Below, in pieces: positions 40,606 through 48,068 of a stretch of 55,256 nucleotides of DNA; positions within the stretch are counted from its first letter, which is position 1, and each line of letters starts with the position of its first letter. The position numbers and the translations under genes were made by a program. The notes under the pieces were generated by a model. It did not search any database. It was not told where the DNA came from and worked only from the letters and a program-made list of their open reading frames with translations. This stretch comes from Bryobacter sp. (GTDB lineage: Bacteria; Acidobacteriota; Terriglobia; Bryobacterales; Bryobacteraceae), in the NCBI GenBank assembly GCA_022843625.1, contig JALHNH010000043.1, positions 1 to 55,256 of the forward strand. Direction: 5' to 3'.

Positions 40606-41150
40606 AGCGCGACGTAGCCCCGGCGAATGCCCTGCGTAACAGCTTCTGTCCGTGACCCGGCATTCAGTTTCGTCATCAGCGAACTCACGTGAAACTTCAC
40701 CGTGTGCTCGGTAATACTCAAGCGCCAGGCGATTTCTTTATTGCCAACTCCCTCAGCAAGCAATCGCAAAACCTCTCGCTCCCGATTTGTCAGGGATGAG
40801 TCCGAGAAGACAGGAGCAGGGCTAGGCCATGAGTCCATCTCTTGAGCGGGAAACACCATCAAGCCTGCGGCAGCCGCCTCCAGCGCTGCTCGAATTTCAA
40901 GCGGACTGGCATTCGGTGGCAATGCCCCTCTGGCTCCCTGCCGAACCATCGTTGAAGGCGAATGCTCCGTCAACAGCACAACCGGCAAAGGCGGCGGCTC
41001 ATTATCGATCTCGTCGAAATGGCGATCCGACAACAGTACATCGGCAATCTCTCCCGACTTCGCCATTTGAAAACCGACCTGCTGCTCAAGCAAAGTGCGC
41101 AACCCCGCTTCCACGACAGGACTTGAAGCGTCGATTCGTACACGTGTCAT
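40602..41150 (-). CDS. LuxR/NarL-type regulator with degenerate receiver domain
   Basis: The 182-aa protein has a receiver-like N-terminal domain (about 1-100) and a LuxR HTH (about 117-180, LTNREREVLRLLAEGVGNKE and ITEHTVKFHVSSLMTKL). Asp42 (DVLLSD) aligns with the phosphoacceptor, and Thr61 with the conserved Thr. However, the acidic pair is reduced to one Asp (Asp7), and the conserved Lys is replaced by Pro78. Phosphorylation control is therefore doubtful; the domain may bind a partner instead. ATG overlaps the stop of the 68-aa gene (ATGA), so it is the last gene of the operon starting at 42234. Confidence 0.88.
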   Translation of the reverse strand: MTRVRIDASSPVVEAGLRTLLEQQVGFQMAKSGEIADVLLSDRHFDEIDNEPPPLPVVLLTEHSPSTMVRQGARGALPPNASPLEIRAALEAAAAGLMVFPAQEMDSWPSPAPVFSDSSLTNREREVLRLLAEGVGNKEIAWRLSITEHTVKFHVSSLMTKLNAGSRTEAVTQGIRRGYVAL

Positions 41151-41353
41151 GCTGCTGCCGATAGCCTCCCTTTGATTCCAGACTCAGTTGAAACCGCAAG
41201 ATCGTCAGCGGATGAATCAGCCTTGCCGTCTACATCAAGTATCGCCTCACCCAGGAGCGTCGATTCAATTTCAGGCGCATTCGTGGGCATACATTCTTCG
41301 ATGCGCAATCCGGCAACAAGTTTCCAAGACAGTGCATCTGTTACTGCGCTCAC
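41147..41353 (-). CDS. 68-aa protein between pseudo-protease and regulator, unknown
   Basis: Start is GTG 41353, overlapping the upstream protease stop by 4 bases (GTGA). Its TGA overlaps the regulator ATG by 4 bases (ATGA). Overlaps on both sides strongly support real translation. The product (VSAVTDALSWKLVAG... to ...GIKGRLSAAA) is acidic in its second half, with no signal peptide, membrane segment or recognised family. It may be an adaptor or antagonist passing a signal between the two flanking proteins, which is inference. Confidence 0.6.
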   Translation of the reverse strand: MSAVTDALSWKLVAGLRIEECMPTNAPEIESTLLGEAILDVDGKADSSADDLAVSTESGIKGRLSAAA

Positions 41354-42234
41354 GCGGCCACCCGTCCGCTGGGCCTCCGCCCAATCTCTATCTGAAGCTC
41401 CATTTCGTGACCGGCACGGGAGATCAATATCGAAATTTGTTGCCCGATATGAGGTGGCTCGAGAAATTCCTGAATACAGCCGAAGTCGATGGCACGCTGG
41501 CCCCCAATGGCGAGAATCACATCCCCCACCATCAACTGAGCCAGAGCAGAAGGCGAATCTGGTTCAACATTTAAAACGATCATCCCGGCTGGCTGCGGAA
41601 CCGGCTGCAGCCCAACGCCAAGGTACCCGCGCCCCAATTCTCCATGTGCAGCAATGGTCTCTACAAATAGATGCAGATTTGAAGAAGGAATCACAACAGA
41701 CGTTCCACGCGCCAGTCCCGTACTGATCATTCCAAGCAACGACCCATCCGCCCGCAATGCCAGCCCACCGGAGATTCCTGGATAGATCGGCAAATCAAGC
41801 TTGATGAAATGATCGAGCTTGCCGCCTTTCCATGTCCGCCAGGTGCCAGATAACGAACTTAGCATCGCAAGCGAAGCATTCGGCCCGGTTTCGGGCGAGC
41901 GGGAAATTCCAATGATCAACTCACCAAGAGTGGCACTTCCTGCAAGAGGCAATACCGGAGCGTCAATAAATGGTTTTTGCAGCTGTAGCAGTGCAAGGTC
42001 CCCACTGGGGTCGCGGCCTAGGAGGGAAGCGACCGCAACCTCACCACTGGGGAGGAGAACTTGAAAGTCCTCTTCTTGTTCGACGCCAGGATCCACCGTT
42101 AAGATGCGCGTGCTATCAACTAATATTCCGCTCTGATAGCCATTCTTGCGGGCTGAAACGGCGACGACAGACTGGGCCGCTGCACCAACGGTTTCTGCAA
42201 GCGCCTGGCTGAGTTCGATCAATGGATTCTGCAT
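41350..42234 (-). CDS. HtrA-like protein lacking the catalytic His, with C-terminal PDZ domain
   Basis: The 294-aa protein has the trypsin-like HtrA fold followed by a PDZ domain (about 203-285, GYLGVGLQPVPQ, MVGDVILAIGG). The Asp (Asp79, GDLALLQL) and the Ser (Ser155 in YPGISGGLAL) of the triad are present. The position of the catalytic His in the usual TNNHV strand reads TVDPGV, so a Pro (about residue 49) stands there. It has no signal peptide and should be cytoplasmic, unlike most HtrA proteins. It is probably inactive and may bind unfolded or peptide ligands. AGGA lies 10 bases before the ATG. First gene of a coupled three-gene operon. Confidence 0.82.
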   Translation of the reverse strand: MQNPLIELSQALAETVGAAAQSVVAVSARKNGYQSGILVDSTRILTVDPGVEQEEDFQVLLPSGEVAVASLLGRDPSGDLALLQLQKPFIDAPVLPLAGSATLGELIIGISRSPETGPNASLAMLSSLSGTWRTWKGGKLDHFIKLDLPIYPGISGGLALRADGSLLGMISTGLARGTSVVIPSSNLHLFVETIAAHGELGRGYLGVGLQPVPQPAGMIVLNVEPDSPSALAQLMVGDVILAIGGQRAIDFGCIQEFLEPPHIGQQISILISRAGHEMELQIEIGRRPSGRVAA

Positions 42235-42341
42235 TTTACTGATGTCCTAGGCTTCCAGAATGACTTCTCCCAGCCAAAAAAACTACCCTCAAACGGCTAG
42301 TAGGCTCCCTGCCCGATTGGTTAGGCCCTTGCGCAGTCGTT

Positions 42342-42347
42342 TACACT
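42342..42347 (+). promoter_or_regulatory. -10 element of the membrane-protein gene, nearly leaderless
   Basis: TACACT lies exactly 9 bases before the ATG at 42357. A transcript would begin 2-3 bases before it. The AAGG in the gap is too close to the ATG to act as a Shine-Dalgarno sequence. The rest of 42235-42356 holds only the divergent regulatory region. Confidence 0.35.
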
Positions 42348-42356
42348 GGTTAAGGA

Positions 42357-42776
42357 ATGACGACTGAAGTTAAGAAAGACGTTGCCGCGGTCGAGCCAGC
42401 CCAAAGCTGGTTTCTCCCAGTGTTGCTCACCTGGATAGCGCCCGGGTCGGGATATTTTCTTTTGAAAAGCCCCGAGCGCGGTGCGGCCATGGCAACAATG
42501 TCGATTGTCATGTTTACCGTAGGCTTGCTGATGCGAGGAGCTTTTTTTGAAGCTCAGACAGGCGACCTTCTCACTACTGTGATTTATTGCGGTGGTTGGT
42601 TTGCAAACCTGGCCAACGGTAGTCTCTATTTTTTGGCTAAAGCCTTCGGCTATAACTCACCCGACGTTGCTGGCCACGTCGTGGACTATGGCACGAAATT
42701 CTTGGTTGGCTCCGGTCTGATCAACATCCTGGCCATGGTAGACGTTTTTGAAATTGCAACCCGAAAAAAGAGCTAG
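42357..42776 (+). CDS. Small multi-pass membrane protein, unknown
   Basis: The 139-aa protein has about three hydrophobic stretches (WFLPVLLTWIAPGSGYFLL; AAMATMSIVMFTVGLLM; FLVGSGLINILAMVDVFEIA). The N-terminal FLPVLLTWIAPGSGYFLLK looks like the start of a short conserved membrane family seen in Acidobacteriota, perhaps DUF6677. I cannot assign a role. It begins a three-gene plus-strand unit: the next gene's Shine-Dalgarno overlaps its stop codon. Confidence 0.8.
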   Translation: MTTEVKKDVAAVEPAQSWFLPVLLTWIAPGSGYFLLKSPERGAAMATMSIVMFTVGLLMRGAFFEAQTGDLLTTVIYCGGWFANLANGSLYFLAKAFGYNSPDVAGHVVDYGTKFLVGSGLINILAMVDVFEIATRKKS

Positions 42777-42788
42777 GAGAAATCGACA

Positions 42789-42974
42789 ATGCCCAAGATG
42801 GCTTTATCTCACTTTGAAATGGCAATTCTTTTCTCGCTACTAACCAGCGTTGCTCTGGGGATCACCGGCAAAACGGGTCGCCAGGAGCAAATCCGCTACG
42901 CTGCCTATTGCTTCGGTTCCTTTGTCCTCGCCCTTTTCGGCCTGGGCTGGTTAATGTACTTCGGCCATCGCTAA
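42789..42974 (+). CDS. 61-aa membrane protein, unknown
   Basis: The product (MPKMALSHFEMAILFSLLTS...) has two hydrophobic helices (about 11-26 and 37-57) separated by a basic loop TGKTGRQEQIR. AGGAG lies about 8 bases upstream, overlapping the stop region of the preceding gene. It is probably co-expressed with the membrane protein before it and the secreted protein after it. Confidence 0.75.
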   Translation: MPKMALSHFEMAILFSLLTSVALGITGKTGRQEQIRYAAYCFGSFVLALFGLGWLMYFGHR

Positions 42975-42987
42975 GGAGACGTTCGAC

Positions 42988-43290
42988 ATGAGAGTTTTTC
43001 TCGTCTTTGCACTTTGCTTCACATCTTGGGCACAAGAGACCTCAGAAGAATACAAGCTGCCCGAGAATTTTCTCCGCTTCGACATCAAAAAACTGCGCCC
43101 GGCGGTAACGACATCACCGAAAACGCGGCCTCAAATCGTGGTCGTACAAAAGGAAGATTCCTGCGGCCACCTCAGAATCCAGCCAGCAGACCCGGATATG
43201 GATACCGGCATAATTTCTTCTCGAGCTTACTCCAATAGCCGCATGCCTGTTCTCAAAGGCATGCCGTCTTGCCAGGCCACCGAACGCTGA
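42988..43290 (+). CDS. Small secreted protein, unknown
   Basis: The 100-aa product starts MRVFLVFALCFTSWAQE (signal peptide). The mature part is short and polar with two Cys (DSCGHLR and MPSCQATER), which could form one disulfide. AAGGAG is well placed. Its stop is followed within 3 bases by the stop of the convergent gene, so no terminator is visible between them. Confidence 0.75.
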   Translation: MRVFLVFALCFTSWAQETSEEYKLPENFLRFDIKKLRPAVTTSPKTRPQIVVVQKEDSCGHLRIQPADPDMDTGIISSRAYSNSRMPVLKGMPSCQATER

Positions 43291-43293
43291 TTA

Positions 43294-44148
43294 CTACTTT
43301 CCGGCCCCGCCTTTGGGCATCTGAGTCACTTTCTCGCCCACCTTTTGATAGGCCCCCAACTTGGAATCGGCAAGATCAGGCCTACGCACACTGATCGACT
43401 CAATCACTGTATTCCCAGGTCCAGGCCGGGTGGTAATCATCTGCTGCTCACGCAGTTTCAAAGGGCCATCTGCCGAACGCCCCGGAGCTGCAACCCCATA
43501 AACAGTAATTTCACTAGTCGAAGTTCCGTCCGGATTCAGTGAATCGATCTTGATCTTCTGGCCAGTCAACTCCATCTTGCCAGTGGGTGCATTGCGAAAT
43601 TCCTGCGTTACTTCCTTGGCTCCCTTCCCCTCAGGCGCCTTCTCAATTAGCTCGCGCACAGCCTCGACAAAGTTTCCGCTCTGATCAAGAACATAGGTAG
43701 ACCGATTCGTCTGCTGCTTGCCATACGCCGATGTCGTCTGGCTCGCCGTTTTCTCAACTGCCGCAAAGGTTCCATTCACCGTCGGGCGCTCCACCACCGA
43801 AATCGTCTTCGTTTGCCCGCTCTGCTGCTGCGTCGTGACAACCGCTCGCTCCGTCGCAGCCAACCGCCCATTCAGATCGCTTTCATACTTGGTCGTCTCT
43901 ACTATGGTCGAACCATCCGCCCCCTGCTTCTCGACAACTCGCAATTTCTCCGGCGGCAACTTGTTTCCTTGCGCATCCCGGCGCTCTACAATCTCTTCAA
44001 CCACCCGGCCATTCGGGCCTTCCTCAACCACACGGCGCTCCCGCTTCTCCTCAGGCGCAGGCAGCAGGACGCGGCGTCCATCCAAGTCATAAACATAGAT
44101 CTGGGCGAGCATCGTTGAACTCAGGAGAAGAAGGCTAAAGTACCGCAT
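43294..44148 (-). CDS. Secreted charged protein, unknown
   Basis: The 284-aa product starts MRYFSLLLLSSTMLAQIYVYDL (signal peptide). The remainder is rich in Glu, Lys, Arg, Thr and Val and looks repetitive in composition, with alternating strands such as GRVVEEIVERRD, SIVETTKYESDLNG and TVIESISVRRPD. This suggests an extended beta structure. No family is recognised. It is convergent with the small secreted protein gene and divergent from miaB. Confidence 0.75.
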   Translation of the reverse strand: MRYFSLLLLSSTMLAQIYVYDLDGRRVLLPAPEEKRERRVVEEGPNGRVVEEIVERRDAQGNKLPPEKLRVVEKQGADGSTIVETTKYESDLNGRLAATERAVVTTQQQSGQTKTISVVERPTVNGTFAAVEKTASQTTSAYGKQQTNRSTYVLDQSGNFVEAVRELIEKAPEGKGAKEVTQEFRNAPTGKMELTGQKIKIDSLNPDGTSTSEITVYGVAAPGRSADGPLKLREQQMITTRPGPGNTVIESISVRRPDLADSKLGAYQKVGEKVTQMPKGGAGK

Positions 44149-44198
44149 ACGTTTCTACGCTAAAACTATCGGCGGAATGGAGCAATCTGTACAGTCCC

Positions 44199-44204
44199 TA
44201 TAAT
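44199..44204 (+). promoter_or_regulatory. Perfect TATAAT -10 box before miaB
   Basis: TATAAT sits 16 bases before ATG 44221. The -35 region is a poor match. An upstream in-frame ATG at 44203 falls inside this box, so it is unlikely to be the start. Confidence 0.5.
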
Positions 44205-44220
44205 GGAAGATGGTTCCAGC

Positions 44221-45546
44221 ATGAAGAAGTTTTACATCGAGACCTTTGGTTGCCAGATGAATGTCCACGACTCCGAAAAGGTAATCGGGACGCTCGAAGG
44301 CACAGGCTACGCACAGGTCCCTACCCCGGAAGAAGCCGACCTCGTCGTCTACAACACTTGCAGCATTCGCGACAAGGCTGAGCAGAAGGTCTTCGCCCGC
44401 CTCAATGAATTTAAGCGCCGCAGCAAGGATAAGGTCTTTGCCGTTATCGGTTGCGTAGCCCAGCAGGAGGGCGAAAAGATCTTTGATCGCGCACCCCATG
44501 TCAGCCTTGTAGCCGGCTCGGCCAGCTACAACCAGTTGCCGCAGATGCTCATCCAGCTCGAAGCGGGCAACAAGCGCGTCACCGGCCTCAGCCTCGACGG
44601 CGAAGAAGCCTTTGAAGTCCCCTACACCCGTCGCGACAACCCCCACAAGGCTTTCCTCACCATCATCGAAGGTTGCGACAAAAGCTGCGCCTACTGCGTA
44701 GTCCCCATGACCCGTGGCCCCGAGCGCAGCCGCACCAGCGCCAGTGTCCTCGAAGAAGCCCGTATGCTCGTCAAAGACGGCTATAGCGAAATCACTCTCC
44801 TTGGTCAAAATGTCAACAGCTACCTCGACCCCTCCTCAACCGGCCTCGACTTCGCCAAACTCCTCCGGCGCATGGGCGAGATCGACGGCCTGAAGCGCGT
44901 CCGTTTCACCACCTCTCACCCGAGAGACTTTGTTAAAGACATCGTCGACGCCGTCGACGAAAATCCCGTGCTGTGCAACCACATCCACTTGCCCGTCCAG
45001 AGTGGCTCCACTGCCGTCCTCGACCGCATGCAGCGCCAGTACACACGTGATGAGTACATGCGCCGTATCGAGTGGATGAAGAACGCCAAACGCGACATCG
45101 CCATCACCTCAGACATCATCGTTGGCTTCCCCGGCGAAACCGAGGCTGATTTCGACCAGACGCTTCGCCTGCTCGACGAAGTGCAATACGACGGCCTCTT
45201 CGCCTTCAAATATTCCCAACGCCCCAACACTCCTGCGCTGCAATACGAAGATCACATGACCGAAGAAGAAAAGGGCCGCCGCCTCGCCGCCGTTCAGGAA
45301 CACCAGCGCCAGATTCAGATCCCGAACAACGCAACCTACATCGGCAGAGTTGAAGAAGTGATCGTCGACGGCTACAACAAAGCCACCCAACAATGGCTGG
45401 GTAAGAACACTCAGAACAAAACCATCAGCTTCACTCATCCCTTGATGCCCAACAACGAAGAAGGCGCCACTCTCGAAGGCCGCTACCTGAACGTCCGTGT
45501 CACCCGCTCCGGCCCTGCCTCCCTTGGCGGCGAAGCGGTAATCTAG
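44221..45546 (+). CDS. miaB: MiaB, tRNA methylthiotransferase
   Basis: MiaB adds a methylthio group to i6A37 of tRNAs. The 441-aa product from ATG 44221 begins MKKFYIETFGCQMNVHDSEK, the family start. The N-terminal UPF0004 cluster Cys are Cys11, 47 and 78. The radical-SAM motif is Cys152, 156 and 159 (GCDKSCAYCVVPMTRG). The conserved HLPVQSGS and the C-terminal TRAM domain are present. A frame open to 44203 adds six residues but overlaps the -10 box. Confidence 0.95.
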   Translation: MKKFYIETFGCQMNVHDSEKVIGTLEGTGYAQVPTPEEADLVVYNTCSIRDKAEQKVFARLNEFKRRSKDKVFAVIGCVAQQEGEKIFDRAPHVSLVAGSASYNQLPQMLIQLEAGNKRVTGLSLDGEEAFEVPYTRRDNPHKAFLTIIEGCDKSCAYCVVPMTRGPERSRTSASVLEEARMLVKDGYSEITLLGQNVNSYLDPSSTGLDFAKLLRRMGEIDGLKRVRFTTSHPRDFVKDIVDAVDENPVLCNHIHLPVQSGSTAVLDRMQRQYTRDEYMRRIEWMKNAKRDIAITSDIIVGFPGETEADFDQTLRLLDEVQYDGLFAFKYSQRPNTPALQYEDHMTEEEKGRRLAAVQEHQRQIQIPNNATYIGRVEEVIVDGYNKATQQWLGKNTQNKTISFTHPLMPNNEEGATLEGRYLNVRVTRSGPASLGGEAVI

Positions 45547-45612
45547 CCTTTTTGGCAGCTTCATAGCCGCCGCATCTTTGCTGTAATGGAATAGGAGGCA
45601 TAGCGAAACACG

Positions 45613-46095
45613 ATGGAAGTTGAAATGAAGATCCGCACGCTCATGATGGATCCGGTGACGCAGATGCCGATTGTTGTGTTGCGGGATGCAACCGGCAATT
45701 CAATTCTTCCGATCTGGGTTGGTGTCTATGAAGCCAATGCAATTGCTCTTGAAATCGAAAAGATCAATACACCTCGGCCAATGACTCACGACCTGATCAA
45801 GACTTTGCTCCACGGTATGGATGCAAGAGTGGATCGGATCGTCGTCAGCGACCTGAAGGACGATACTTTCTTCGCAGTCATCTGGCTGGAAAAAGACGGC
45901 GAGTTTATCAGCATTGATTCGCGGCCCAGCGACGCACTGGCGATTGCCCTCCGCACAGACTCACCCATCTTTGTAGACGACAGCGTGCTCAAGAATTCGC
46001 GCATGAGCTCAAACTCCGAAAAAGGCAAGGACGAAGAACTGAAAAAGCTGCTCGAAAATCTCAACGAAGAAGATTTCGGCCGCTACAAAATGTAG
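45613..46095 (+). CDS. Bifunctional nuclease (DUF151) family protein
   Basis: The 160-aa protein matches the BFN/DUF151 family in ILPIWVGVYEANAIALEIE, RPMTHDLIKTLL, DDTFFAVIWL and DSRPSDALAIALRTDSPIFV. Plant members of this family cut both RNA and DNA. Bacterial members are little studied. A GGAGG is seen about 14 bases before the ATG. Acidic C-terminal tail. It lies in the same direction as the GTG-start gene, 12 bases on. Confidence 0.9.
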   Translation: MEVEMKIRTLMMDPVTQMPIVVLRDATGNSILPIWVGVYEANAIALEIEKINTPRPMTHDLIKTLLHGMDARVDRIVVSDLKDDTFFAVIWLEKDGEFISIDSRPSDALAIALRTDSPIFVDDSVLKNSRMSSNSEKGKDEELKKLLENLNEEDFGRYKM

Positions 46096-46107
46096 GCCCT
46101 GTCAATC

Positions 46108-46407
46108 GTGGAAGAAATTCTGCAAAAACTGGTAGATCATGGAATCCAGCTTCTGCCTGCCGCTGAGCTCACCACTCATTTTGTCTTCGAACGTGATGGA
46201 TTCATCGCTCTGGTAGAGCGACGTAATGACGCTTTCGGTAACGCTGGCGCTCCAGGCCTGCTCTGCCCGCAGGGAATGGCCCAGTTGATTTGGCGTGGGG
46301 ACAACGCTTTTTTTGTTGCAAAGGGCTTCGAGCGTCAGGCTGCTCTGGAAGAAGTCGAAAAGCTCCGAAGTTTCGGCGAGGACCTTAAGAAATCTTTGTC
46401 TAAATAG
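46108..46407 (+). CDS. 99-aa protein, unknown
   Basis: Start is GTG 46108, product VEEILQKLVDHGIQLLPAAE. It has an alpha/beta pattern (FVFERDGFIALVERR, DNAFFVAKGFERQA) and no signal peptide. Only 12 bases lie between it and the nuclease-like gene, suggesting an operon. No family is recognised. Confidence 0.65.
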   Translation: MEEILQKLVDHGIQLLPAAELTTHFVFERDGFIALVERRNDAFGNAGAPGLLCPQGMAQLIWRGDNAFFVAKGFERQAALEEVEKLRSFGEDLKKSLSK

Positions 46408-46428
46408 TGCACTCTGCCATACACTCGA

Positions 46429-46434
46429 TATAGA
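46429..46434 (+). promoter_or_regulatory. -10-like TATAGA before the TIM-barrel gene
   Basis: TATAGA ends 9 bases before the ATG at 46444, and no Shine-Dalgarno sequence is visible. This is the same spacing as before the genes at 31241 and 42357. Confidence 0.35.
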
Positions 46435-46443
46435 CTTTCGACT

Positions 46444-47562
46444 ATGGACCGAAGAGCATTTCTCGCGACAGGTGTCGCAGCCTCCCAGCTGAATTCCACC
46501 CTCAGCGCACAAGACTGGAAACCCGTTGTCCCCTCACCCGAACTACCAGTCGGAAAGAAGGGCAAGGGCAAGCCCAAACTCGGCACTCAGCACATCTCTG
46601 ACGACCCCACTCTGAAGATTCTCAGCGGCCTTGGCGTCAACAACATCTGTAGTGGCCTTCCCTCCAGGGCAATGGACGCCAGCTGGAGCGTCGATGGGCT
46701 ATCCAGGCTGCGAGAACGCGTCGAATCCCACGGCATCCGGCTTGAGATGGTTCCTCTGCCGCTCAGCTCATCTCCTATAGCCAAAGCTGAGTATCCGGAC
46801 ATCCTCATGGGGCGCAGCCCCCAACGCGATAAAGCAATCGACGAAATCTGTCAGATGATCCGCAATTGCGCTAAAGCCGGTATTCCTGCCGTCAAATACA
46901 ACATGAGCATCCTCGGCGTAGTGCGAACCCCTGCCGCCATAGGAAGAGGTGGTGCAACTCTCAGCACCTTCAAGTACGCAGGGGCCAAGCAAGATCCCCC
47001 GCTCACGGAAGCAGGCCCCGTACCAGCAGACCTCTACTGGGAGCGCATCACCTACTTTTTGAACAAGGTGATTCCAGTAGCAAACGAAGAAAAAGTCAGG
47101 ATGGCCTGCCATCCCCATGATCCAGGGATGCCCGTCGGAAAGGGATGGCGGGGCGTTGAAACCGTTCTCGGCAGCGTTGACGGCCTCAAGAAATTCGTCA
47201 GCATCCAGGAGAGTCCCTTTCATGGACTGAACTTCTGCCAAGGCACTGTTAGCGAAATGCTCCCAAAACCCGGTCGCGAAATCTACGATGTAATCCGCTA
47301 CTTCGGCTCCCGGGGCAAAATCTTCAACGTTCACTTCCGTAACATCAAGGGCGGTTTCCTCGACTTCCGCGAAGTTCATCCCGACGAAGGTGATGTAGAT
47401 ATGATCAAGGCAGCCCGCACATACAAAGAAGTAGGGTATAGCGGTATGTTGATGCCGGACCACGTACCGAAAATCGAGGGAGACGCAGGCGGCCGTCAGG
47501 CCTTCGCTTTCGCATTTGGCTACATCCGGGCAATACTCCAACTTCTCGAGTCTGAAGCTTAG
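46444..47562 (+). CDS. Mannonate-dehydratase-like TIM-barrel enzyme with Tat-like leader
   Basis: The 372-aa protein starts MDRRAFLATGVAASQLNSTL, a Tat-like leader. It then shows the UxuA-type pattern: MACHPHDPGMPVG, LNFCQGTVSEM, NVHFRNIKGGFLDFREVHPDEGDVDM and MLMPDHVPKI. The His, Cys and Asp in these blocks are the metal-binding and catalytic positions of D-mannonate dehydratase. It may dehydrate a sugar acid in the periplasm or be exported incompletely. UxuA is normally cytoplasmic, so the leader is unusual. Confidence 0.82.
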   Translation: MDRRAFLATGVAASQLNSTLSAQDWKPVVPSPELPVGKKGKGKPKLGTQHISDDPTLKILSGLGVNNICSGLPSRAMDASWSVDGLSRLRERVESHGIRLEMVPLPLSSSPIAKAEYPDILMGRSPQRDKAIDEICQMIRNCAKAGIPAVKYNMSILGVVRTPAAIGRGGATLSTFKYAGAKQDPPLTEAGPVPADLYWERITYFLNKVIPVANEEKVRMACHPHDPGMPVGKGWRGVETVLGSVDGLKKFVSIQESPFHGLNFCQGTVSEMLPKPGREIYDVIRYFGSRGKIFNVHFRNIKGGFLDFREVHPDEGDVDMIKAARTYKEVGYSGMLMPDHVPKIEGDAGGRQAFAFAFGYIRAILQLLESEA

Positions 47563-47591
47563 TAAATCTTTCCCAGACAAGGTAACATAGG

Positions 47592-48062
47592 ATGACGACG
47601 GCTTCACACCCTATGGCGCGTAAGAATACAATGGCTGTCAAATGCCCTGAATGCGACAGCAGGAACATCCGCATGTCGAAGTGGAAAAATCGCTTCGAAC
47701 AGATGCTCGACCTCTTTGGTATGCCGCCTATGCGTTGCCTCGATTGTCAGCACAGGTGGAAGCACAGCCTTTGGCGCATCCGCGAGATGTTCTACGCCCG
47801 CTGCCCTCGCTGCTACAGGCTGGAGTTGGTCAAATGGGAAGAGACGTACTACCACATTCCTCGCGCCTGGAAAATTCTCACCGCGCTCGGGGCAAAAAAA
47901 GTTCGCTGCAAGCCGTGCCGTCACAATTTCATCAGCTTCCGTATGGTGAAAGGGACCAGGAAATGGGACAACGCCGACCCGACGGAAATTCCTGTTGTGG
48001 AAACAACGATGGATCTAAATACTCTGACTCAGAAGAACTCAAATTCCGACGATCCAGCCTAG
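47592..48062 (+). CDS. Protein with four CxxC zinc motifs, unknown
   Basis: The 156-aa product has four CxxC pairs, at Cys18/21, Cys49/52, Cys71/74 and Cys106/109, enough for two zinc ribbons (CPECDS/CLDCQ and CPRCY/CKPCRHN). The surroundings are basic. AAGG lies about 9 bases before ATG 47592; a start at 47631 (MAVKCPEC) would also work. It may bind nucleic acid or be a redox/zinc scaffold; neither is shown. Confidence 0.75.
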   Translation: MTTASHPMARKNTMAVKCPECDSRNIRMSKWKNRFEQMLDLFGMPPMRCLDCQHRWKHSLWRIREMFYARCPRCYRLELVKWEETYYHIPRAWKILTALGAKKVRCKPCRHNFISFRMVKGTRKWDNADPTEIPVVETTMDLNTLTQKNSNSDDPA

Positions 48063-48068
48063 TAGGGA

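Noticed and set aside
44203..44220. Earlier miaB start at 44203
   Set aside because: The ATG is inside a perfect TATAAT and the family begins at 44221.
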